Part shown: one piece after another, positions 6,922-13,873 of the stretch
Layout: every line of letters starts with the position of its first letter
How positions within the stretch are numbered: the first letter of the stretch is position 1
Source of the DNA: an uncultured bacterium
Lineage (GTDB): Bacteria; Bacillota; Clostridia; Lachnospirales; Lachnospiraceae
Direction of reading: 5' to 3'
Length of the DNA stretch: 35,834 bases
NCBI GenBank assembly: GCA_905215775.1
Contig: CAJMRM010000028.1
Span: 1 to 35,834 of the forward strand
Position numbers and translations under genes: made by a program
Notes under the pieces: model-generated
Told to the model about the DNA's origin: nothing
Seen by the model: only the letters and a program-made list of their open reading frames with translations
The model's database searches: none

Positions 6922-7990
6922 ACTGACCGCCTTCCTTTCTGCATCTGCTCTCATGCTCCGCATTGTCCCGGGACTCTTCCTGCTCAGCCTTCCGAGTCGC
7001 TTCTCCATCCGCTTCCAGCCCTGGGGAGGCTTCCTCTCTCCCGGTATCTGCATCCTCTTTTTTCAATGTCTGTTCTGTCTTTCCGGTTTTCTGATCCCCG
7101 TCCTTCTTCCGTTTCCGCAGAAAAGTCATACCCAGGCCTGCGGCAGAAAACAGGCTCGCCGCTGCCCCAAGACAGCCCACGGTCACGCCTGCCACCGGAT
7201 ACCCCTGGAGCATCAGCACCGCCAGGAGCCCCAGACAGAACAGGAAAAACAGGCCCAGGAAGAACAGGCAGCCGGCCAGAAAAATCCAGGCTCCATTCCA
7301 GAAAAGACGGACTGTGCCGCAGACCAGCCCTGCTGCGCAGTCCGCACATTTTTTCACCAGCGCCAGCAGCCGGCGTCCAGCCGGATTCCTCGTCCTTTTC
7401 AGGGCCGCTCCCATATCTCCTCCCGGCGTACCGGCCATTCCTGTCTCCGTGTCTCCGGCATCCGGATGGATCCGCTCCCCGTTCCTCTGCTCCCAGACCT
7501 TGGCCAGCCGCCGGAATGGCCTCCCCAGCAGTCCCCTCCAGAAAACAAGGATCTCCAGGATCCAGGTTCCGGCCCGTCTGGCCAGGCCGGCAGTCCGTCT
7601 TCCCAGTCCGGAAAGAACGCCCGCAGTCCTTTTACCGGCGTCCGCCGCCCGGGTCTTCCATTCCTCTCCATGCCAGAAAGAGCCTCCCTCTCCGGATTCC
7701 TGGCCTGCGGCAGATTCCTTTCTGTCCTTCCGGCTTCCCGCTGCCGTCTTCCAGCCCCTTCCGCTTCTCTTCCCTCCATCATAGTCGGCCCGCACATGGT
7801 AGGCCTCCAGGATCTCTGCCGTCAGCTCTGAAAGACTCCCAAAGTCTTCGATGGCCTCCTCCTCTGTCAGCCCGCTTTTTACCTTCATATCGATATGCTG
7901 CTCATATTCACTCAGTATATCCTTAAGCTCAGATTCCTGGAGCACAGAAAGCGATTGCTCCAGCTCTCTCATAAATGTATTCTTATCCAT
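6914..7990 (-). CDS. DUF1700 (HAAS-domain) membrane protein, unusually long
   Basis: The N-terminal 65 residues match the HAAS/DUF1700 domain: MDKNTFMRELEQSLSVL, then LSEYEQHI and EEEAIEDFGS. This domain often partners PadR-family repressors. A long Arg/Gly/Ala-rich linker (about 70-215) follows, then two or three membrane helices (about 225-292, with WIFLAGCLFFLGLFFLFCLG), and a highly charged cytoplasmic tail. At 358 residues it is much longer than the usual 180-220. Its ATG overlaps the padR stop by 8 bases, so translation is coupled. GC content is high through the linker, which also creates long false ORFs on the other strand. Confidence 0.8.
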   Translation of the reverse strand: MDKNTFMRELEQSLSVLQESELKDILSEYEQHIDMKVKSGLTEEEAIEDFGSLSELTAEILEAYHVRADYDGGKRSGRGWKTAAGSRKDRKESAAGQESGEGGSFWHGEEWKTRAADAGKRTAGVLSGLGRRTAGLARRAGTWILEILVFWRGLLGRPFRRLAKVWEQRNGERIHPDAGDTETGMAGTPGGDMGAALKRTRNPAGRRLLALVKKCADCAAGLVCGTVRLFWNGAWIFLAGCLFFLGLFFLFCLGLLAVLMLQGYPVAGVTVGCLGAAASLFSAAGLGMTFLRKRKKDGDQKTGKTEQTLKKEDADTGREEASPGLEADGEATRKAEQEESRDNAEHESRCRKEGGQYA

Positions 7991-8303
7991 TCTTACACCC
8001 CTCCAAAAATGCTCCTACTTTTTCAGTCAGCTCGTTCCATTCCTTCTCCAGCGTGTCCCGGTACAGGACCCCGGCCGCCGTCAGATGGTAATATTTTCTG
8101 GGCGGTCCCTCTGTGGATTCCCTCAGATACGTCTCAAAATACCGTTCATTGGTCAGCCGCTTAAGAAGCGGATAGATGGTTCCCTCGTTGACATCCACCA
8201 CCTTGGATACCTCCTCCACCAGCTCATAGCCGTACATATCCCTCTGCCGGACCGATTCCAGGACCACCAGCTCCAGGACGCCTTTCTTTAACTGCGCATT
8301 CAT
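7983..8303 (-). CDS. PadR-family transcriptional regulator
   Basis: This is a 106-residue winged-helix repressor. MNAQLKKGVLELVVLESVRQ, MYGYELVEEV and EGTIYPLLKRL are the PadR N-terminal helices and recognition region, followed by the wing RKYYHLTAAG and a short dimerisation helix. PadR proteins of this size usually sense envelope-active or phenolic compounds and repress their own operon with a membrane partner. Here the partner genes are the DUF1700 protein and the membrane-anchored protein downstream. A consensus promoter with an AT-rich TAGTA-containing stretch lies just upstream and probably contains its operator. Confidence 0.93.
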   Translation of the reverse strand: MNAQLKKGVLELVVLESVRQRDMYGYELVEEVSKVVDVNEGTIYPLLKRLTNERYFETYLRESTEGPPRKYYHLTAAGVLYRDTLEKEWNELTEKVGAFLEGCKNG

Positions 8304-8345
8304 CTGTCAACCCTTCCTTTCCCGGCCTTTTTCATTTGTAATACT

Positions 8346-8374
8346 ATATTATATCTACTACTATGTAATGTCAA
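8346..8374 (-). promoter_or_regulatory. promoter of the padR operon
   Basis: On the minus strand TTGACA (8374-8369), 17 bases, then TAATAT (8351-8346). A TATAAT is also present two bases earlier. The spacer contains TAGTAGTAGATATAATATAG, an AT-rich stretch that could hold the PadR operator. No clean dyad was found. The rest of the gap, up to 8543, shows nothing recognisable. Confidence 0.7.
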
Positions 8375-8543
8375 GTACCATGCGTAACAAAATTCTTACA
8401 GGATTCTTACGCTCCGCCTGTGAAGGACGTAGCACCCGCCAGAAACGATATGCCCGCCGTTCGGATAAAAGGAGCTTTCTGCGTCCGGCATGGCCCTTCC
8501 CATGAGCCGCCCCTCCTCCGGATCCTGCGGGAAATGTTTTTCT

Positions 8544-9506
8544 CTAGCTAAAATGCCGGCTGATGGATCTGGAATAATTCTGGAACACCATTCCGGCGTC
8601 CTGGATAAAATCCTTCATATAGCCCGGAAGCGGAGAATCGTTCCGGTACACCAGGGAAACCGTATTTTCCGGTATCTCATTTATAACCGGAAATACATAA
8701 AACGGGGTTCCCGATCTCTTTTTTTCATGGTAATTCTTCCAGCAGACCACCGGAGACAAAAGTCCTGCCCCATTTCCCTTTCCGGCCAGCTCATATACAA
8801 GCTCCTGCTCGTCGCATTCAAAAACATACCTGGGCAGGCTGCAGGTGGAAAAAAAGGCGTCGATTCCTTTTCTCAAGCGGTTTCCCTGGCAGACCGTAAT
8901 AAACGGAAGACGCAGGATGCGCCTGAGATCGGCTCCATTCCTGAAGTCCTCCAGGATCCCCTCCCATTCCTCCGGATAATATTCCTTTAAAAGCTCCTCA
9001 GAAAAACAGCACTGTACCTTTTCCTTTGTAAGCTCGATCCTGTCTCTTCCGGCGCTCTCTCCAACGTCCACGCCAATGTACAGGTCCAGACGGCCTGCCT
9101 GCAGCAGCTCCTCAAAGGTATTGCTGTTTCCATTGATGAGCTCTATGGAAATATTGGGATGGGAATCATGATAAAACTCCCAAATCACAGGAAAAAATAC
9201 GCTGCTGCGGAGCCGTGAGATCCCGACTCTGAGTACGCCCCGGTGGTTTTTGCTGATATCAGAAAAGGCGGCCCGCAGATTGGCCTCTGCCTGAACGATA
9301 TGCTTTCCGTAAAATACCATCTGCTCCCCCTCCAGTGTCAGCCTCAGGGAGGGCTTCCGCTCAAACAGGCGTACCCCGTACTCCTCCTCCAGCCGTTTCA
9401 GATGACTGCTCAGGGCCTGCTGGCTGATAAACAGCCGCTCTGCCGCCCGGGTCACATTCATCTCCTCCACCGTCGTCAAAAAATATTCGATGCTTTTTAA
9501 ATTCAT
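8544..9506 (-). CDS. LysR-family regulator divergent from the aldolase operon
   Basis: This is a 320-residue LysR regulator. The N-terminal winged helix (about 1-60) reads MNLKSIEYFLTTVEEMNV, RAAERLFISQQALSSHLKRL and LFERKPSLRLTLEG. The rest is the periplasmic-binding-protein-like effector domain, including the family pattern LRVGISRLRS and a DLYIGVD strand. It is transcribed away from the aldolase-dehydrogenase operon. A CACAAT-N6-ATTGTG palindrome lies 18 bases before its start and about 65 bases before the predicted start site of the operon, the standard arrangement for LysR activation and self-repression. The effector is unknown; an organic or hydroxy acid handled by the neighbouring enzymes is a reasonable guess. 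Confidence 0.93.
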   Translation of the reverse strand: MNLKSIEYFLTTVEEMNVTRAAERLFISQQALSSHLKRLEEEYGVRLFERKPSLRLTLEGEQMVFYGKHIVQAEANLRAAFSDISKNHRGVLRVGISRLRSSVFFPVIWEFYHDSHPNISIELINGNSNTFEELLQAGRLDLYIGVDVGESAGRDRIELTKEKVQCCFSEELLKEYYPEEWEGILEDFRNGADLRRILRLPFITVCQGNRLRKGIDAFFSTCSLPRYVFECDEQELVYELAGKGNGAGLLSPVVCWKNYHEKKRSGTPFYVFPVINEIPENTVSLVYRNDSPLPGYMKDFIQDAGMVFQNYSRSISRHFS

Positions 9507-9523
9507 AGATACTTCCCCTTATT

Positions 9524-9541
9524 CACAATTTATATATTGTG
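9524..9541. promoter_or_regulatory. predicted LysR operator (CACAAT-N6-ATTGTG)
   Basis: Perfect 6-bp arms with a 6-base AT centre fit the LysR T-N11-A type of site. The centre is about 65 bases upstream of the predicted start site of the aldolase operon and lies close to the LysR gene start. Confidence 0.6.
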
Positions 9542-9561
9542 GTTTTATTAAAAATATGCTG

Positions 9562-9591
9562 TTAGACATTGTTATATCCAAATGATATCAT
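9562..9591 (+). promoter_or_regulatory. predicted promoter of the aldolase-dehydrogenase operon
   Basis: TTAGAC, 18 bases, then TATCAT. The weak -35 element suits an activator-dependent promoter. Confidence 0.45.
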
Positions 9592-9624
9592 AGACCTGTG
9601 AAAAAATAAAGCTGATTCATTGAA

Positions 9625-9681
9625 GGGATACGGAGAATAAAAGCGCTCAGAAGATTTCTTAGCGCAGCTTTTCAGTATCCC
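9625..9681 (+). promoter_or_regulatory. long hairpin in the 5' leader of the aldolase operon
   Basis: GGGATAC (9625-9631) pairs with GTATCCC (9675-9681). Inside, AAAAGC-GCT can pair with AGC-GCTTTT parts. No T-run follows, so it is not a classical terminator. It lies about 30 bases before the start codon, whose site is AAAGGAG, and could affect mRNA stability or translation. Confidence 0.4.
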
Positions 9682-9712
9682 GGCATAAACTTTCATCAAA
9701 GGAGATCGCGCT

Positions 9713-10738
9713 ATGGACAAAATAAAATTAATGGATTGTACCTTACGGGACGGAGGAAATGTGATCGGCAAGGGATTTCCCGCCGATCTTACCGATATGG
9801 TGCTGGACGGGCTCACCTCCTGCCATGTGCCGTTCATTGAAATTGGCAATTCCGGCGGAATCGGAGCCTACGAAATCGCAGGCTTTACAGATGCACTGAC
9901 AGATATGGAATATCTGCGGATCGCACAGAAATATTTAAACCGGGGTTCGGATATCGGCATGTTTTTAAATGCGAAACGCTACCGGGAAAAAAATGTGGAT
10001 CTGGCTGCTGAAAACGGAATGGCGTTCCTCCGGGTCGGCGCAGACGCAGGCGACGGGGACATTGCCCTGACTGCCATCAGGGATATCAAAAAAAGAAATA
10101 AAAAAGCGTTCTACTCTGCAATGAAGGCATATCTCCTGCCCCCGGACCAGCTGGCTGAGGAGGCAAAAAAACTGGAGGCCGCCGGCCTCGACGAGTACAC
10201 CATCATGGATTCTGCCGGCACCATGCTCCCGGACCAGGCAGCTGCCTATACAGAGGCCCTGTCAGACGCGCTCTCCATCCCTGTCGCCTTCCACTGCCAC
10301 AATAATCTGGGTCTTTCTGCCGCCAACGCCCTGGCCGCCTGGCAGAACGGGGCAGCGATCCTGGACTGTGGGCTTATGGGTATGGCAAGAAGCGCCGGAA
10401 ACCTGGCAACGGAGGTCTGTGTGGCTCTGATGCAGCGGCACGGTGCAATGATGGATATTGATCTGATGGGTATGCTGGACTTCATCGAAAACCGGCTGCA
10501 GCCCGCCATGGCCGCCCATCATTACCATAATCCCATCTCTCCCACCGATCTGACCCTGGGCTATGCCGGCTGCCATTCCAGCTTTTTAAGCCGCTTCAAA
10601 AAGACGGCTGCTGAGAAAGGCGTAAACCTGTTCCATCTGATTGCGGAGGTTTCCTCTGTGAACCAGAAGGATCCCTCTGAGGAGCTGATCTCCCAGACGG
10701 CAGACCGTCTTGCAAAAGAGCAGAAAGGAGAGGCCTAA
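9713..10738 (+). CDS. DRE-TIM aldolase/lyase related to 4-hydroxy-2-oxovalerate aldolase
   Basis: This is a 341-residue HMGL-like TIM-barrel enzyme. DCTLRDGG (8-15, with Arg12 and the metal ligand Asp13) and HCHNNLGL (194-201, two His metal ligands) define the DRE-TIM metallolyases, and GLMGMARSAGNL and GCHSSF match the 4-hydroxy-2-oxovalerate aldolase branch (DmpG/BphI/MhpE). The histidine that follows RDG in DmpG and acts as base is not present (RDGGNVIG here). No acylating aldehyde dehydrogenase (DmpF/MhpF) is nearby, so this is probably not the classical meta-cleavage enzyme. It likely cleaves or forms a 4-hydroxy-2-oxo acid of unknown structure. AAAGGAG precedes the ATG. The dehydrogenase gene follows 3 bases after the stop. 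Confidence 0.8.
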   Translation: MDKIKLMDCTLRDGGNVIGKGFPADLTDMVLDGLTSCHVPFIEIGNSGGIGAYEIAGFTDALTDMEYLRIAQKYLNRGSDIGMFLNAKRYREKNVDLAAENGMAFLRVGADAGDGDIALTAIRDIKKRNKKAFYSAMKAYLLPPDQLAEEAKKLEAAGLDEYTIMDSAGTMLPDQAAAYTEALSDALSIPVAFHCHNNLGLSAANALAAWQNGAAILDCGLMGMARSAGNLATEVCVALMQRHGAMMDIDLMGMLDFIENRLQPAMAAHHYHNPISPTDLTLGYAGCHSSFLSRFKKTAAEKGVNLFHLIAEVSSVNQKDPSEELISQTADRLAKEQKGEA

Positions 10739-10741
10739 ACC

Positions 10742-11725
10742 ATGGTAAATGTCGTTCTTGCCGGAAACTACCCTGCCCATACATTTGAAAAGCTCCGCGC
10801 CCTGCTGCCGGAAACTGATTTTAGCCTTACCGCGGTGGACACCCCGGAGGCCTATGAGGCCATGACCGATGCAGAGATCATGATCCTCCGGATCTTCAAG
10901 GCTCCCAGAACCGTCATTGAGCGCAATCCCCGCCTGAGGATGATCCTGCGCTGGGGCGCAGGCTTTGACTCCGTGGATATCCAGGCCGCCGGGGAACGGG
11001 GGATCTATGTGACCAACACCCCCGGCGCCAATGCTGAAGCCGTTTCCGAACTGGCGCTCCTTCTTATGCTGGCCGTTGGAAGAAAGCTCCTCTGCCACAC
11101 GGAATGCCTGGCACATGGTTCCTGGAGCAAAAATACCTTTCTCAACAGCTCCTTCCGTTTAAATGGGAAGACCCTCGGCATCATCGGAGCCGGAAACATT
11201 GGACGCCTGGTGGCAAAAAAGGCCCAGGCCTTCGGCGCCGTGACCCGGTATTATGATCCATTCCGCCTTTCTCCGGCCATGGAGCAGCAATGGCAGCTTT
11301 CCTATGAGCCTCTGGAGAAGCTTCTGGCCTCCTCCGATATCGTCACGCTTCATGTTCCTCTCACCGAAGAAAACCGCCATATGATCGGAGCCCGGGAAAT
11401 AGCCGCAATGAAGGACGGCGCCATCCTCATCAACACCTCCCGCGGCGGGCTGGTGGACGACAAGGCCCTGGCAGAGGCTGTCCGTACCGGGAAGCTTTCC
11501 GGAGCCGGGCTGGACGTGGTGGAGGAAGAGCCCCTTCCTGCCGGTCATGAGCTGCTGGAGGACCCAAATATCATCGTTACGCCCCATATCGGCGGAGGAA
11601 CCGCAGACCTTGGCGATGTGATCCTTCCAATGCTTGTGGAAGATATCCGGGCGCTGGTATCTGGTCAGGTCCCCGCGCATGTGGTAAATAAAGCATATCT
11701 GTCCTTCCCAGAAAAGACAATTTAA
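10742..11725 (+). CDS. D-2-hydroxyacid dehydrogenase (phosphoglycerate dehydrogenase-like)
   Basis: This is a 327-residue NAD-dependent D-2-hydroxyacid dehydrogenase. The Rossmann motif is GAGNIG (149-154), with Asp172 after the next strand suggesting NAD rather than NADP. The catalytic triad is Arg234 in NTSRGG, Glu263 in VVEEEP and His282 in TPHIGGGT. It lacks the C-terminal ACT/regulatory domain of long SerA proteins. No serC or serB lies nearby, so a role in serine synthesis is not supported by context. The gene starts 3 bases after the aldolase stop and ends in a strong terminator. It may reduce the 2-oxo acid released by the aldolase or oxidise its precursor. Confidence 0.85.
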   Translation: MVNVVLAGNYPAHTFEKLRALLPETDFSLTAVDTPEAYEAMTDAEIMILRIFKAPRTVIERNPRLRMILRWGAGFDSVDIQAAGERGIYVTNTPGANAEAVSELALLLMLAVGRKLLCHTECLAHGSWSKNTFLNSSFRLNGKTLGIIGAGNIGRLVAKKAQAFGAVTRYYDPFRLSPAMEQQWQLSYEPLEKLLASSDIVTLHVPLTEENRHMIGAREIAAMKDGAILINTSRGGLVDDKALAEAVRTGKLSGAGLDVVEEEPLPAGHELLEDPNIIVTPHIGGGTADLGDVILPMLVEDIRALVSGQVPAHVVNKAYLSFPEKTI

Positions 11726-11742
11726 CGCAGAAGCAGCAAAAA

Positions 11743-11790
11743 AAGAAGCCCTTCCGGCCAGTTCACTGGACACGGTCGGGCTTCTTTTTT
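11743..11790 (+). terminator. rho-independent terminator of the aldolase operon
   Basis: AAGAAGCCC (11743-11751) pairs with GGGCTTCTT (11778-11786), followed by further Ts on the plus strand and preceded by As, so it could act on both strands. Confidence 0.85.
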
Positions 11791-11882
11791 GTTCTTCCGT
11801 TCTGTTAAATGTATTTCCGTTCAGCTACATGTATTTCCGTTCTCGTTTTTGTAATTCCGTTCCGATACTTGTATTTCCGTTC
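11791..11882. repeat. five direct repeats, GTATTTCCGTTC at 20-bp pitch
   Basis: Copies begin at 11791, 11811, 11831, 11851 and 11871, exactly 20 bases apart. The core is GTATTTCCGTTC: three copies are exact, one has GTAATTCCGTTC and the first has GTTCTTCCGTTC. The 8-base stretches between cores differ. The array lies between the aldolase-operon terminator and the etfA 3' end. An exact 20-bp pitch, about two helical turns, suggests a protein lining up on one face of DNA. Multiple end repeats of a transposon such as an IS21-like element are an alternative. No ORF is associated. Confidence 0.85.
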
Positions 11883-11930
11883 CACATGTGGTTGTTTATT
11901 CTGATCAGATTTTATATTTCAGCTTCGCTC

Positions 11931-12980
11931 TTATTTGCCAGCTGCTGCTTTTGCTTCTTTGATCTTCTGGGTAAGAACCGGAACGATCTTGTTCAGGTCG
12001 CCTACTACGCCGTAATCGGCAACATCGAAGATCGGAGCGGACTCATCCTTGTTGATGGCAATGATGATGTCGGACTCCTCCATACCAGCCACGTGCTGGA
12101 TGGCTCCGGAGATACCGATGGCAAAGTAAACGTGAGGACGAACGGTCTTACCGGTCTGTCCAACCTGAAGATCCTTGGGCTTCCAGCCAGCGTCTACAAC
12201 TGCACGGGAGCAGCTTACGGTGCCGCCGATGGCCTCAGCCAGCTCGTCCAGGATCTTGAAGTTCTCCGGGCTTCCTACGCCGCGGCCGCCGGAAACAAGG
12301 ATCTTAGCGTCCATGATATCGGCAACGTTGGAAACAGCCTTAACCACTTCCATGATCTCAACGTATTTCTCGTTGGGAACGAAGCCAGGATTGAATTCCT
12401 CGATCTCAGCCTTTCTTCCAGCCTCACGCGGAAGCTTCTGCATAACGCCGGGACGAACCGTTGCCATCTGCGGACGGAACTCTGGGCAGGCGATGGTTGC
12501 GATGGTGTTTCCGCCGAATGCCGGACGGGTCATGAGAAGCTGGTTGTGCTTTTGCTCCTTGCCCGGTGTGGGAACCAGCGGGAAATCACCGATGTCAAGC
12601 TGTGTACAGTCAGCGGTCAGACCTGTGTGGATCCGTGCGCAGACACGGGGACCAAGGTCACGGCCGATGGCTGTTGCACCGATGAGGAATACGTCCGGTT
12701 TGTACTTCTCGATCACAGATGCCAGAGCGTGGGTATAGGGCTCTGTTCTGTACTCCTTTAATTCCGGATCATCTACAACGATGACTCTGTCAGCGCCGTA
12801 CTCGCCCAGGATCTCAGTCAGTCCCATTACGTTGGAACCTACTAAAACTGCTGTCACAGTAGTATTTAAATCTTTTGCTAAGTCTTTACCTTTGCCGATC
12901 AGCTCCAAAGCGATGCTGCTCACTTCGTTATCAACCTGCTGCGCAAAGACATATACACCCTTATATTCTTCCAAGTTCAT
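11931..12980 (-). CDS. etfA: electron transfer flavoprotein alpha subunit
   Basis: EtfA pairs with EtfB and butyryl-CoA dehydrogenase. The complex reduces crotonyl-CoA with NADH and in anaerobes usually also reduces ferredoxin by electron bifurcation. The 349-residue protein has the N-terminal alpha/beta domain and the C-terminal FAD domain, with SCSRAVVDAGW, QVGQTGKTVRPHVYFAIG, SGAIQHVAGM and a D-Y-G-V-V-GDL ending. It lacks the extra N-terminal ferredoxin domain found in some lactate-type EtfA proteins. It is the last gene of the butyrate operon, 54 bases after etfB. No clear terminator lies directly after its stop. Confidence 0.95.
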   Translation of the reverse strand: MNLEEYKGVYVFAQQVDNEVSSIALELIGKGKDLAKDLNTTVTAVLVGSNVMGLTEILGEYGADRVIVVDDPELKEYRTEPYTHALASVIEKYKPDVFLIGATAIGRDLGPRVCARIHTGLTADCTQLDIGDFPLVPTPGKEQKHNQLLMTRPAFGGNTIATIACPEFRPQMATVRPGVMQKLPREAGRKAEIEEFNPGFVPNEKYVEIMEVVKAVSNVADIMDAKILVSGGRGVGSPENFKILDELAEAIGGTVSCSRAVVDAGWKPKDLQVGQTGKTVRPHVYFAIGISGAIQHVAGMEESDIIIAINKDESAPIFDVADYGVVGDLNKIVPVLTQKIKEAKAAAGK

Positions 12981-13034
12981 TACTGTTCACCACTTTCTTT
13001 ATTCTATGAATTCGCTTTTTGACGTAGCTGTATC

Positions 13035-13817
13035 TTACAGCACGTGCTTCTCTGTAAGTTTGTCCACAATGTAATTTACAGAAGCTGTCGGATCCAGAAC
13101 CACCTTTTCGCCGGCGCCCTTTCTTACCTTGTCAGACGCCTTTGCGATCTGAGTCGGGGATCCCTTCAGACCCAGGTTGGAGTCCAGAACGTCCTTTAAG
13201 TCGTTTCTGCCCCATACAGTGATGTCCTTCTTATATGCGTCAAAGATTCCGCCCGGAGTCATATAACGCGGCTCATTTAATTCAGAAAGTGCTGTGATCA
13301 GACACGGCATCTTTGCTTTTAACATATGGTATCTGTCATCATACTGACGTTTTACGATCACGGAGTCACCGTCGATCTGGATCTCCTGCGCATAGCTGAT
13401 TACCGGGATTCCAAGATGCTCGGAAATCTGCGGTCCAACCTGTGCAGTATCACCGTCGATGGCCTGACGGCCAGTGATGATCAGATCGTAGTCCAGGTTT
13501 CTTAAAGCGCCTGCCAGAGTCTGGGATGTAGCCCATGTATCTGCGCCGCCGAGAACACGGTCTGTAACAAGGATACCGTTATCAGCACCCATAGCCATAG
13601 CCTCACGGAGAACCTCTTCAGCCTTCGGAAGACCCATGGTAACAACTGTAACCTCTGCGCCGTACTGGTCCTTTAAGCGGAGAGCTGCCTCCAGACCTGC
13701 CTTATCATCCGGGTTCATGATTGTGAGCATTGCTGCTCTGTCAAGAGTTCCATCTGGTTTAAACTTTACGCCGCCCTTAGTATCCGGCACCTGTTTAATA
13801 CAAACAACTACTTTCAC
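13035..13817 (-). CDS. etfB: electron transfer flavoprotein beta subunit
   Basis: EtfB is the small subunit of the Bcd-associated ETF and in bifurcating complexes binds NADH and the bifurcating FAD. The 260-residue protein starts MKVVVCIKQVPDT and contains DTWATSQTLAGAL and GRQAIDGDTAQVGPQ, the conserved flavin/nucleotide region, then the ETF-beta pattern VKRQYDDRYHMLKAKMPCLI. The order bcd-etfB-etfA is typical of clostridial butyrate operons. It lies 56 bases after bcd. Confidence 0.95.
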   Translation of the reverse strand: MKVVVCIKQVPDTKGGVKFKPDGTLDRAAMLTIMNPDDKAGLEAALRLKDQYGAEVTVVTMGLPKAEEVLREAMAMGADNGILVTDRVLGGADTWATSQTLAGALRNLDYDLIITGRQAIDGDTAQVGPQISEHLGIPVISYAQEIQIDGDSVIVKRQYDDRYHMLKAKMPCLITALSELNEPRYMTPGGIFDAYKKDITVWGRNDLKDVLDSNLGLKGSPTQIAKASDKVRKGAGEKVVLDPTASVNYIVDKLTEKHVL

Positions 13818-13873
13818 TGTATTTCACTCCTTAATTATTCGTTTATTTTCCGGTTTTTTCGTGCTGTCAGACC

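Noticed and set aside
6644..7926. Long plus-strand ORFs (395 and 286 codons) over the DUF1700 gene
   Set aside because: They are rich in Pro, Ser and Arg as expected from the antisense of GC-rich DNA, and no domain is recognisable.
9713..11725. Meta-cleavage (catechol/phenylpropionate) degradation pathway
   Set aside because: Only an aldolase-like enzyme is present. The hydratase, hydrolase and acylating aldehyde dehydrogenase are absent and a key aldolase residue differs.
10742..11725. SerA of serine synthesis
   Set aside because: No serC or serB is nearby, the ACT domain is absent, and the gene is coupled to an aldolase under LysR control.
11791..11882. Possible short CRISPR array
   Set aside because: The repeats are only 12 bp with 8-base spacers, far below CRISPR sizes, and there are no cas genes.
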